The position numbers were made by a program, and so were the translations under genes. Positions 42,827 through 50,652 of a DNA stretch of 54,466 nucleotides are shown one piece after another (the first letter of the stretch is position 1; every line of letters begins with the position of its first letter). The notes under the pieces are model-generated. The model did not search any database. It saw only the letters and a list, made by a program, of their open reading frames with translations, and was not told the DNA's origin. This stretch comes from SYIM01 sp041182885 (GTDB taxonomy: Bacteria > Pseudomonadota > Gammaproteobacteria > Burkholderiales > Burkholderiaceae_E). The DNA lies in NCBI GenBank assembly GCA_049423065.1, contig JBMSQB010000022.1, forward strand, positions 1-54,466, in the 5' to 3' direction.

Positions 42827-43830
42827 TCGCAGGCATCGATCTGGGCGGCACCAAAATCGCCGCCTGTGTGGCCAACGAGTCGGGCGTGGTGGCGCGCGCG
42901 CGTGCGCCGGTGCCCCGCAGTGGCGATGAGCGCACCATTGCCCGGGCAATGCTGGCACTGCTGGACGGTTGCTGCCGGGAAGCAGGGGTGAGTTCCGAAG
43001 CACTTCAGGCGGTGGGCGTTGCCGCCTGCGGGCCCTTCGAAGGGCAGGCAGGGCAACTGGGAAGCGCTGCGCCCAATCTTTGCGGCGGCTTGTCGCCAGC
43101 GAGCGATCTGCCCAATCGCTGGATGCGGGTGGCACTCGAGGCGCCGCTTCTCGAGGCATTCGGCGAACGCACGCTTGCGATCGCCAACGATGCCCAGGCG
43201 GCACTCTGTGCCGAATACCGTTTTGGTGCGCTCCGCGGGGTGAGCCACGGTGCCTACCTCACCTGGAGTACCGGCATCGGTGTGGGCTTGATGCTGGACG
43301 GGCGACTGGTGCGCGGCAAGTCGGGTAATGCAGGTCATGCCGGCCACAGCATGGTGCCGTCCGCGCAATCGCTGCGCCCTCGGTGTGGCTGCGGCAACGA
43401 AGGCGATGTCGAGTCTCTTGCCGGGGGAGCGGCGCTAGCACGCGCCTGGGGCGGTGAGACCCTTGATCTGTTCAATGCCTGGCGGCGTGGTGAAAGCGCG
43501 GCTGTCGCCATCGTGGACGGTGCGCTCGATGCAATCGCCGATCTCGTCTACAACCTGTTTGTCACCCTCGATCTTGAACGGATCGCCATCGGTGGCGGCC
43601 TGTTCTGCAGCCAGTCCGATGTGCTGCTGCCGGCATTGCGGGCCCGGCTGTTTGAGTCTGGCCGCTACCCCGGAATGCGGGGTATGCTCGCGGGCGCGAG
43701 CGTGGTCGCTGTAAGTGACCCGTCCAGAACAGCCGAGCTCGGTGCGCTCTGCCTGGTGCTGCCGCAGTCCTGGCAGCTGCGCTGGTCTGCCGAGTTTCCA
43801 GTTGAAACCGTTGCCGCGATTGCAGCATGA
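42823..43830 (+). CDS. ROK-family sugar kinase
   Basis: This 335-residue ROK-family kinase probably phosphorylates glucose released from the glucan. It has the ATP motif IAGIDLGGTKIAACV, the catalytic Asp in LAIANDAQAALCAEYRFGAL, the GIGVGLMLDG loop, and the ROK zinc motif GHAGHSMVPSAQSLRPRC with CGCGNEGDVES. No helix-turn-helix domain, so it is an enzyme, not a ROK repressor. The start is GTG 42823 overlapping the GH81 stop, and its own stop overlaps the LacI start (ATGA). This is tight coupling. Confidence 0.9.
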   Translation: MIAGIDLGGTKIAACVANESGVVARARAPVPRSGDERTIARAMLALLDGCCREAGVSSEALQAVGVAACGPFEGQAGQLGSAAPNLCGGLSPASDLPNRWMRVALEAPLLEAFGERTLAIANDAQAALCAEYRFGALRGVSHGAYLTWSTGIGVGLMLDGRLVRGKSGNAGHAGHSMVPSAQSLRPRCGCGNEGDVESLAGGAALARAWGGETLDLFNAWRRGESAAVAIVDGALDAIADLVYNLFVTLDLERIAIGGGLFCSQSDVLLPALRARLFESGRYPGMRGMLAGASVVAVSDPSRTAELGALCLVLPQSWQLRWSAEFPVETVAAIAA

Positions 43831-44864
43831 ACCGAAGCACAATCTCCGATGTGGCGCGCAAGGCGGGTGTGTCAGAGAGCACCGTGTCGAGGGTATTGAA
43901 CGGCACGGCGCGGGTGGCCGCCACCAAACAGCGCGCGGTCGAACTGGCCATTCGCGAAATGGGTTTTCAGCCCAATGCCTTCGCGCGCGGGCTCGCCACC
44001 GGCCGCTCCAACGCCATCGGTGTCGTCACGCAGGCAATCGACAGCCCCTTCTACGGCGAGGGCATGCACGGCATCGAGCGAACGCTGCAGGCAAGTGGCT
44101 ACACCCCGATCTTCATGAGCGGTCACTGGAATTCCGATGACGAGGAGCGCTGTATCCGCGAGCTCATTCAGCGCCGTGTGGACGGACTGATTCTGTTTGC
44201 GGGTCGTCTGGGCGCTGCGCGTATCGCGGAGTTCGCCCAGCAGTTGCCCGTGGTGGTCACCGGCCGCACGCTTGATGCACCGGGCGTCTTCAGTCTGTCG
44301 GTGGATGACGAAGCCGGGGCGCGGCTCGCCACCGAGCACCTGATCGATCTGGGGCACCGGAGGATCGCGTTCATCGCAGGGCCGCGTGATCACCCCGATG
44401 CCCAGGCGCGCTTGAAGGGGTACCGAAATGCGCTCGACCAGGCCGGCATCGCCTGGGTGCCCGCGCTGGTAACACCGGGCGATTTTCGCGAAGAGGGCGG
44501 GCGGCTCGCCGGGGAGCGGCTGCTTGCGATGGGCGAGCCTTTCACCGCAGTGTTCTGTGCCAACGACCAGACGGCTTTCGGTCTGCAACTTGCGCTTCAT
44601 CACCGCGGGCTGAGGGTGCCCGACGATATTTCGGTGGTGGGGTTTGACGATCTGTCTACCGCGGCCTATTTCCTGCCTCCGCTTACCACCGTCCGGCAAC
44701 CGGTCGATCAAATGGGCGACCTGTCTGCCCAGGCGCTGCTCATGATGATCGACAAGCGTGACCCCGCGGTGCGTGCGCCGTCGGTCTCACTGGTAGTGCG
44801 GGAGTCCACCCGCAAAATTGCGCTCGCCGGTGCGCGCGCATCGCGCTCCAGTCGGGCTGCTTAA
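43827..44864 (+). CDS. LacI-family transcriptional regulator of the beta-glucan locus
   Basis: This 345-residue LacI/GalR repressor has the helix-turn-helix TISDVARKAGVSESTVSRVL at residues 5-24 and the hinge helix PNAFARGLATGRSNAIGVV. A periplasmic-binding-like sensor follows (FSLSVDDEAGARLATEHLID; GHRRIAFIAGPRDHPDAQAR; PDDISVVGFDDLSTAAYFLP). It is the fourth gene of the first glucan unit, so it would be autoregulated. The three TTGAAAGCGCTTTCAA-type palindromes at 38958, 44909 and 50577 are its likely targets. The inducer is presumably a short beta-glucan or glucose derivative (inference). Confidence 0.9.
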   Translation: MNRSTISDVARKAGVSESTVSRVLNGTARVAATKQRAVELAIREMGFQPNAFARGLATGRSNAIGVVTQAIDSPFYGEGMHGIERTLQASGYTPIFMSGHWNSDDEERCIRELIQRRVDGLILFAGRLGAARIAEFAQQLPVVVTGRTLDAPGVFSLSVDDEAGARLATEHLIDLGHRRIAFIAGPRDHPDAQARLKGYRNALDQAGIAWVPALVTPGDFREEGGRLAGERLLAMGEPFTAVFCANDQTAFGLQLALHHRGLRVPDDISVVGFDDLSTAAYFLPPLTTVRQPVDQMGDLSAQALLMMIDKRDPAVRAPSVSLVVRESTRKIALAGARASRSSRAA

Positions 44865-44873
44865 GGTCGTTCG

Positions 44874-46205
44874 ATGCGAAGCGCCATGCCCTCGCCGCAC
44901 GCCCCCTTCTGCAAGCGCTTTCACAAAGCGATGCCTTCGCATGGCCGGCGTCGTGTCCTGGGCATTCTGGGCGCGTCGGCTGCCTCGGTGTCGGTGGCTT
45001 CCCTCGCGCGCGCCCAATCGGCAGCGGCGCCCCTTGATATTGCGGCCTATCCGGCGCTCGACCAGATCCTTCGTGATACCCGCCCGCGCTGGCAGTCCAT
45101 CGCGCCGGGCTTCGATATCCGACTGGTGGCGCGCGAGTTCGGCGATCACCACTCGGCGCTCACGGCCGCCATGGCCGCCCGCAAAGGCCTGCCCGATCTG
45201 ATGGCTGTCGAGTTCGGGTTCCTGGCGCGGTTTGCAGCCAGCGGTGCGCTGGCTGACCTGTCGACGTTGCCGGGAGTTGCCGAGTTGAGCACGGGTGTCG
45301 TGCCCTATGCCATTGCGCAATGCCGGCTCGCCGGCGGGCTATACGCGCTACCGGTCGACATTGGGCCAGGCGTGAGCTTTATCCGGGCGGATCTTCTCGA
45401 ACGCGCCCGCATCACCGAGCAGCAGGTGCTGTCCTCATGGGAAGGGTTCGTGGAGGCGGGGCGGCTGCTTCGTGCGGCTGACGGCCCCTACCTGCTGCCG
45501 CATGCAAGAGATCTGAAGGACGCCATCATCCGCTCGGCGATCGAGCCGGGTGACGGATTGTATTTCGATGCGAAGGGCCGGCCGCGCCTGGACTCTGAGC
45601 GCTTCCGGCTTGCCTTCCGGCTGGCGCGCGAGGTGCGGCGCCACGATCTCGATGCGCGGGTGAGCGCATGGAGTAACGATTGGGCAGAGGGCTTGCGCCG
45701 AGGCCGCATCGCGACGCTCCTGATGGGAGCGTGGTTTGGGGGCCATCTGGCCAACTGGCTGGCGCCCGCCACAGCCGGTCGTTGGCGTACCGGTGAACTG
45801 CCCGGGGGGGCGCGCGCCTCGTGGGGTGGAAGTTTCTACGCGATTGCCGCGCATTCCCCCAGACGCGAGCAGGCCTGGGCCATGCTGCGGCTGCTGGCCG
45901 GAGATCCAGCGCTGCAACTCGACGCCTTCCGCCGCCACGATGCGTTCCCGGCGCTGCAAACCGCGCATCAGGATCCGTTCTTCGAGGAGGCCATGCCATT
46001 TTTCGGCGGCCAGCGCGCGCGTCGGCTCTGGCGCGAGATCGCGCTTGCGATTCCGCCGGTGGGCGTCCATCGCCTGGACCCGCTTGCCGAGGAAATCGTC
46101 AATGCCGAACTCGATCGCGTGCTGATTCGTGGAAAGGATCCGGAGCGGGCGATTGAAGACGCAGCGCGTGTGCTTGAACGACGCGCAGAACGGGTGCGCG
46201 GATGA
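44874..46205 (+). CDS. sugar ABC transporter substrate-binding protein
   Basis: This 443-residue family-1 extracellular binding protein is likely for beta-glucan oligosaccharides or disaccharides. It has a Tat-type signal GRRRVLGILGASAASVSVAS ending in ARAQ. Binding-protein features are VAREFGDHHSALTAAMAARK, LPDLMAVEFGFLARFAASGA, GLYALPVDIGPGVSFIRADL and ASWGGSFYAIAAHSPRREQA. ATG 44874 has AAGG seven bases upstream. An in-frame ATG at 44931 would make a shorter leader and place the operator copy at 44909-44924 upstream of the gene. It overlaps the first permease (ATGA). Confidence 0.85.
   Translation: MRSAMPSPHAPFCKRFHKAMPSHGRRRVLGILGASAASVSVASLARAQSAAAPLDIAAYPALDQILRDTRPRWQSIAPGFDIRLVAREFGDHHSALTAAMAARKGLPDLMAVEFGFLARFAASGALADLSTLPGVAELSTGVVPYAIAQCRLAGGLYALPVDIGPGVSFIRADLLERARITEQQVLSSWEGFVEAGRLLRAADGPYLLPHARDLKDAIIRSAIEPGDGLYFDAKGRPRLDSERFRLAFRLAREVRRHDLDARVSAWSNDWAEGLRRGRIATLLMGAWFGGHLANWLAPATAGRWRTGELPGGARASWGGSFYAIAAHSPRREQAWAMLRLLAGDPALQLDAFRRHDAFPALQTAHQDPFFEEAMPFFGGQRARRLWREIALAIPPVGVHRLDPLAEEIVNAELDRVLIRGKDPERAIEDAARVLERRAERVRG
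44909..44924 (+). promoter_or_regulatory. second LacI-type operator copy
   Basis: CTGCAAGCGCTTTCAC matches the palindrome TTGAAAGCGCTTTCAA at 13 of 16 positions, with an intact AAGCGCTTTCA core. It lies at the 5' end of the binding-protein gene just after lacI, so it could control the transporter unit or act as an auxiliary operator. It falls inside the coding frame if the gene starts at 44874. Confidence 0.55.
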
Positions 46206-47188
46206 GTGCACAGCAGTTACAGGTGGCTGAGCCGAGGCCTGCGCGTGTACGGATCTCGCTGATCGATCGCCTTCGCGGTCGCGATCCGGCTGTTGCGCCA
46301 TGGCTGTTTCTCGCGCCTTTTCTGCTGCTGTTTGCGGTCTTCGGGGTGTATCCGATCGCGTTCTCGTTCTACATGTCGCTCCATGACTGGGATCCGGTGC
46401 AGGGGCTCGCGAGTGCGCGGTTTGTCGGACTCGACAACTATCTGTTTGTACTCGCCGATGAATGGTTTCATCAGTCTCTGATCAGCACCGCCTGGCTCGC
46501 TGTGGCGTCGGGTGTGCCTCAGCACCTGGTCGCCATTCCGCTTGCGTGTTTCATTGACTCGCGGCTTCGACGCACGCGCGACTGGCTTGCCGCGCTTTAT
46601 TTCCTGCCCTACGTCACCTCGACAGTCGCGATCGCCATCATGTTCACGGCGCTCCTGTCGCGCGACTTCGGCATGGTCAACCTGATGGTCGAGTCGATCG
46701 CGAGGCTTCCCGTCGTGGGAACGCTGATGCCTGCCGGGCCGATCGACTGGCTGAATGATCCCGACCGGATTCGGCCCGCGGTGTCGATGGTTGTGTTCTG
46801 GCGCTTCGTGGGATTCAACACGCTGCTTTACCTGGCGGCGCTGCAGGGCATCCCGCGTGAACTCTACGAAGCGGCCCGTCTTGACGGCGCGAGCGCCTGG
46901 CAGCGTTTCTGGCATGTGACCCTGCCGATGCTTCGGCCCGTGGCCTTCTTTGCGGTGACCCTGTCGATCATCGGCGGCATGCAGCTCTTCGAAGAGCCCT
47001 TCGTATTATCGGGCGGTCGCGGCGGACCGGATCAAGCCGTGATGACGACCGCAATCTATCTCTACCGCTCGGCATTCGAGTTCAGCGATTTCGGTGCAGC
47101 AAGTGCCATGTCCTGGATTCTGGTGCTGCTGATGGCCCTTCTTTCTGCGCTCGTCACGCGCTGGCTTGGCAATCGGGGGGACCGATGA
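46202..47188 (+). CDS. sugar ABC transporter permease (MalF/UgpA-like)
   Basis: This 328-residue inner-membrane permease has six main helices (APWLFLAPFLLLFAVFGVYP first). The EAA loop is ELYEAARLDGASAWQRFWHV near residues 220-239, characteristic of carbohydrate uptake type-1 importers. Its ATG overlaps the binding-protein stop, and its own stop overlaps the next permease start, so the transporter genes are translationally coupled. It forms the channel with the protein at 47185. Confidence 0.9.
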   Translation: MSAQQLQVAEPRPARVRISLIDRLRGRDPAVAPWLFLAPFLLLFAVFGVYPIAFSFYMSLHDWDPVQGLASARFVGLDNYLFVLADEWFHQSLISTAWLAVASGVPQHLVAIPLACFIDSRLRRTRDWLAALYFLPYVTSTVAIAIMFTALLSRDFGMVNLMVESIARLPVVGTLMPAGPIDWLNDPDRIRPAVSMVVFWRFVGFNTLLYLAALQGIPRELYEAARLDGASAWQRFWHVTLPMLRPVAFFAVTLSIIGGMQLFEEPFVLSGGRGGPDQAVMTTAIYLYRSAFEFSDFGAASAMSWILVLLMALLSALVTRWLGNRGDR

Positions 47189-48066
47189 ACAAATCGTCGG
47201 TGGAGGGCCACGGCATGAACCAGGCGATCGAGCGGGTCACGACTGCAGGCCGATTGGGGCAGGGTGCCGCCTGGGCGCTGGTGGGTGCTGGCGCGCTGCT
47301 GATGCTCGCGCCCTTTTATCTCATGTTCGTGTTTGCCACCCATCCGCGCACCGAGATCCTGCAGCTGCCGCCGCCACTGTTTTTCGGCGATGCATTTCTT
47401 GCCAATCTCGATGGACTGACCCGACGTATCCCGTTCTGGAGCAGTCTGGGCTGGAGTCTCTATGTGGCGGTGATCAGCAGCCTGCTCACGCTCCTCTTCT
47501 GCTCGATGGGCGGCTATGCATTTGCGATGTTCGAGTTTGCCGGCAAGCGCTGGCTGTTCGGGTTGGTGATTGGTGTGATGCTGGTGCCGCCCTTTCTCGG
47601 CATGATCTCGGGCTTTCTGGTGATCGACGCGCTGGGCTGGATCGATGAGCCGCGCGCGCTCTACCTGCCCGGCGCAGCCAGCGCGTTCGGCATCTTCCTC
47701 ATGCGTCAGTTCATCACCGCGAGCGTGCCAATGCAGCTGGTCGAGGCGGCCCGTCTGGATGGCTGCAGCGAATGGCGGATCTTCTTTTCGATCGTGCTGC
47801 CGCTGCTGGGCCCAGCGCTGGGCACGCTGGGGCTGGTGAGTTTCGTTGCGTCCTGGAACAACTTCATGGGTGCGCTGGTGGTACTGCGATCCCCCGATCG
47901 CTACACGTTGCCGCTTGCGCTGCGCGCAATACAAAGTCCGGTCGATACCGACTGGGGTGTGCTGATGGCCGGTGCATCGATCGCGGTGGTGCCGCTCCTC
48001 GTGCTGTTCGCGTTCTTTTCGCGACAGCTGGTCGCTGGTCTCACGGCTGGCGCGGTGCGTGGTTGA
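47185..48066 (+). CDS. sugar ABC transporter permease (MalG/UgpE-like)
   Basis: This 293-residue permease is the partner of the preceding gene. Helices include LVGAGALLMLAPFYLMFVFA and WLFGLVIGVMLVPPFLGMIS. The EAA loop is LVEAARLDGCSEWRIFFSIV. A conserved FVASWNNFMGALVVLRSPDR segment typical of MalG-type proteins follows. ATG 47185 overlaps the upstream stop; an in-frame ATG at 47215 is less likely. A GH1 beta-glucosidase follows after 37 bases. Confidence 0.9.
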   Translation: MNKSSVEGHGMNQAIERVTTAGRLGQGAAWALVGAGALLMLAPFYLMFVFATHPRTEILQLPPPLFFGDAFLANLDGLTRRIPFWSSLGWSLYVAVISSLLTLLFCSMGGYAFAMFEFAGKRWLFGLVIGVMLVPPFLGMISGFLVIDALGWIDEPRALYLPGAASAFGIFLMRQFITASVPMQLVEAARLDGCSEWRIFFSIVLPLLGPALGTLGLVSFVASWNNFMGALVVLRSPDRYTLPLALRAIQSPVDTDWGVLMAGASIAVVPLLVLFAFFSRQLVAGLTAGAVRG

Positions 48067-48103
48067 ACGCGAAGGCGCAGGACATCAGGAAACAGGAGTC
48101 AAT

Positions 48104-49459
48104 GTGGATCGTGATCAGCTGATTGTTCCGGATCTCGGACATCTGCCAGGCAACTTTGTCTGGGGGGTTGCAACCAGCGCATTTCAGATCGAGGGGGCGG
48201 CTGACCGCCGTGGGGAATCGATCTGGGATGCCTTCTGCCGGCGCCCTGGCGCGATCGCCGACGGCTCCGATGGTCTCATTGCCTGTGATCATGTTGACCG
48301 CCTGGAGTCCGATCTTGATCTGATTGCCGCGCTCGGGGTCGACGCCTATCGCTTCTCGATTGCCTGGCCGCGCATCCAGCCCGAAGGAAGTGGTGCGCCA
48401 TCAAGCGGGGGGCTCGGCTTTTACGAGCGGCTGATCGACGGGCTGCTCGCTCGCGGCATTCGTCCCTATGCGACGCTCTATCACTGGGATCTGCCCCAGG
48501 CACTGCAGCTGCGTTATGGCGGATGGGCGGGGCGCGAAACGGCGTTGCGGTTCGGTGATTACGCGGATCAGGTTGCGCGCCATCTGGGGGATCGCGTCGT
48601 ATCGTTCGCCACGTTGAATGAGCCCTGGGTGGTGGCAATTCTCGGGCACGAGCAGGGGGTCTTCGCTCCGGGGCTGCGCTCGCGTGCCATTGCCATGCAG
48701 GCGAGCCACCATCTGCTGGTTGCGCACGGCCTCGCGTTGCAGGCGATCCGAGCAAGCAGCCGTGCTGAAGCGGGCATTGTTCTGAACATGTCTCCCATTC
48801 ATCCGCTGACCGATATCGAGGCGGATCGTGCCAAGGCGGTGATCGATGACGGCCTCATCAATCGCTGGTACATGGACGCGATCCACGGCGGACACTACCC
48901 GGCTGACGTGCTTGCGCACCTGGGCGCAGACGCGCCGCAGCAGATCCCCGGAGACAGCGCACTCATCTCTCAGCCAGTCGACTTTATCGGGGTCAACTAC
49001 TACACGCGCAGTTTTGCGAGCACGGGCGAACCCTGGTCGGCAGAGAAGACCGGCGCAGCGGTCACCGACATGGGATGGGAAATTTATCCCGCTGGTCTCA
49101 CCGAGTTGCTGGTGCGCCTCGACCGCGACTGGAACCATCCTCGTCTGCTGGTCACCGAAAACGGGGCAGCGTTTGCCGATCAGCTGGTTGACGGTGCGGT
49201 GGATGATCACCCCCGGGTCGAATATCTGGCGACACATCTGGCTGCGGTTGACGAAGCCGCCCGCCAGGGCGTGAACATTGCGGGCTATTTTGTCTGGAGC
49301 CTGATGGACAACTTCGAGTGGGCTTCAGGCTATCGCAAGCGTTTCGGCATCGTGCATGTCGACTACGCAACACTCGAGCGCACGCCCAAGCGCAGCGCAC
49401 ACTGGGTGGGTGAACTCCTGCGTCGCTGGAAGTCGCTGCGCGCCCAGAGGTCATCGTGA
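48104..49459 (+). CDS. GH1 beta-glucosidase
   Basis: This 451-residue cytoplasmic retaining beta-glucosidase would split imported beta-glucan oligomers to glucose. Family features are NFVWGVATSAFQIEGAADRR near the N-terminus, acid/base Glu173 in FATLNEPWV and nucleophile Glu352 in LVTENGAAF, plus GYFVWSLMDNFEWASGYRKR and FGIVHVDYATLERTPK at the end. GTG 48104 is chosen because AGGAG at 48094-48098 is five bases upstream; the nearby ATG at 48102 is out of frame. Its stop overlaps the ATPase start (GTGA). Length fits the family (about 450). Confidence 0.93.
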   Translation: MDRDQLIVPDLGHLPGNFVWGVATSAFQIEGAADRRGESIWDAFCRRPGAIADGSDGLIACDHVDRLESDLDLIAALGVDAYRFSIAWPRIQPEGSGAPSSGGLGFYERLIDGLLARGIRPYATLYHWDLPQALQLRYGGWAGRETALRFGDYADQVARHLGDRVVSFATLNEPWVVAILGHEQGVFAPGLRSRAIAMQASHHLLVAHGLALQAIRASSRAEAGIVLNMSPIHPLTDIEADRAKAVIDDGLINRWYMDAIHGGHYPADVLAHLGADAPQQIPGDSALISQPVDFIGVNYYTRSFASTGEPWSAEKTGAAVTDMGWEIYPAGLTELLVRLDRDWNHPRLLVTENGAAFADQLVDGAVDDHPRVEYLATHLAAVDEAARQGVNIAGYFVWSLMDNFEWASGYRKRFGIVHVDYATLERTPKRSAHWVGELLRRWKSLRAQRSS

Positions 49460-50544
49460 GTTCAGTGCGCATGGTGCAGGTGCGGAAGTCTTTCGGTGCC
49501 GAACCGATCGTTCGCGGTATCGACCTCGATATCGCGCACGGCGAATTCATGGTGCTGGTGGGCGCATCGGGTTGCGGCAAGTCCACGCTGCTCCGGCTCA
49601 TCGCCGGGCTCGAGCGCCTCGATTCGGGCGAAATCTGGATTGACGACGAGCGTGCCGATCAGCTGCCCCCGGCCGAGCGCCGGGTGGCGATGGTGTTCCA
49701 GAACTACTCGCTCTATCCCCATATGACGGTGGCTCAGAACATGGGGTTTGCGCTCAAGGTGGCGGGCGAATCAAAGACCGTCATCCGGGAAGCGGTGGGG
49801 CGGGCGGCCGAAATTCTGCGAATCGGTCATCTGCTCGATCGGCTGCCCCGTGCCCTGTCGGGCGGTGAGCGTCAGCGGGTTGCCATCGGCCGTGCAATCG
49901 TTCGCAAACCACGGGTTTTCCTGTTTGACGAGCCCTTGTCGAATCTTGATGCTGCCCTGCGCGGCGAAATGCGCCACGAACTGCTGCGGCTGCATGAGCA
50001 GATCGGCGCAACCATTCTGTATGTCACCCACGACCAGACCGAGGCCATGACCCTGGGCACCCGAATCGCGCTGCTTCGCAAGGGAGCGCTCGAGCAGCAA
50101 GGCACACCCCTCGAACTCTTCAACCACCCCCGCAACCAGTACGTCGGTGCGTTCCTGGGCTCGCCCCCCATGAATCAGCTGCGCGTGTCGTGGCGGGAGA
50201 CTGAAAGAGCCTGGCAGATCGGTTCGCATATGGTGTCCGGGCGCATGCTGCCCGCGCTTGCGTCGCTGCCGCTTTCCGGGGGCGTTGCAGCGATCGGGGT
50301 GCGCCCCGAAGCCTGGGATCTGGTCGATCCGCTTGCGGCAGAGGACGGCATCGCCTGCACAGTGAGCTGGGTGGAGCACCTGGGTGACAGCGTGATCCTG
50401 TTTTGCAGCATTGAGGGCGAAGCGGCCCCGGTTGCGGTGCGCCGGCCTGCCTCGGGCGCGGTGCCTGCCAGGGGTGAATCCATCCGGATCACCGCGAGTG
50501 CTGCGAACTGCCACTTGTTTGATCAGCGGGGGGAGAGGCTGTGA
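49456..50544 (+). CDS. sugar ABC transporter ATP-binding protein (MalK/UgpC-like)
   Basis: This 362-residue ATPase drives the sugar importer. Walker A GASGCGKST, Q-loop MVFQNYSLYPHMTV, signature LSGGERQR, Walker B VFLFDEPLSNLDA and switch His in TILYVTHDQ are intact. The C-terminal MalK-type TOBE region includes FLGSPPMNQL and GVRPEAWDLV. GTG 49456 overlaps the beta-glucosidase stop. Placing the ATPase after the hydrolase is common in sugar loci. It ends the transporter unit, before the third operator. Confidence 0.92.
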   Translation: MSSVRMVQVRKSFGAEPIVRGIDLDIAHGEFMVLVGASGCGKSTLLRLIAGLERLDSGEIWIDDERADQLPPAERRVAMVFQNYSLYPHMTVAQNMGFALKVAGESKTVIREAVGRAAEILRIGHLLDRLPRALSGGERQRVAIGRAIVRKPRVFLFDEPLSNLDAALRGEMRHELLRLHEQIGATILYVTHDQTEAMTLGTRIALLRKGALEQQGTPLELFNHPRNQYVGAFLGSPPMNQLRVSWRETERAWQIGSHMVSGRMLPALASLPLSGGVAAIGVRPEAWDLVDPLAAEDGIACTVSWVEHLGDSVILFCSIEGEAAPVAVRRPASGAVPARGESIRITASAANCHLFDQRGERL

Positions 50545-50576
50545 TGGTCGCCCGCTGCCGCTTTTTTCGTCCTGTC

Positions 50577-50592
50577 TTGAAATCGCTTTCAA
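50577..50592 (+). promoter_or_regulatory. third LacI-type operator, upstream of the GH16 gene
   Basis: TTGAAATCGCTTTCAA differs from the perfect palindrome at 38958 at one of 16 positions. It lies 61 bases before the GH16 start, in the 108-base gap after the ATPase gene. That suggests the glucanase has its own promoter under the same repressor. I see no clear -35/-10 pair. GAGGAGA at 50637-50643 is the ribosome binding site for ATG 50653. Confidence 0.65.
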
Positions 50593-50652
50593 AAAGTATC
50601 GGGCTCGCGTGCTGCGATGCCTGGCTGATGACCTTCGAGGAGACTCTTGATC

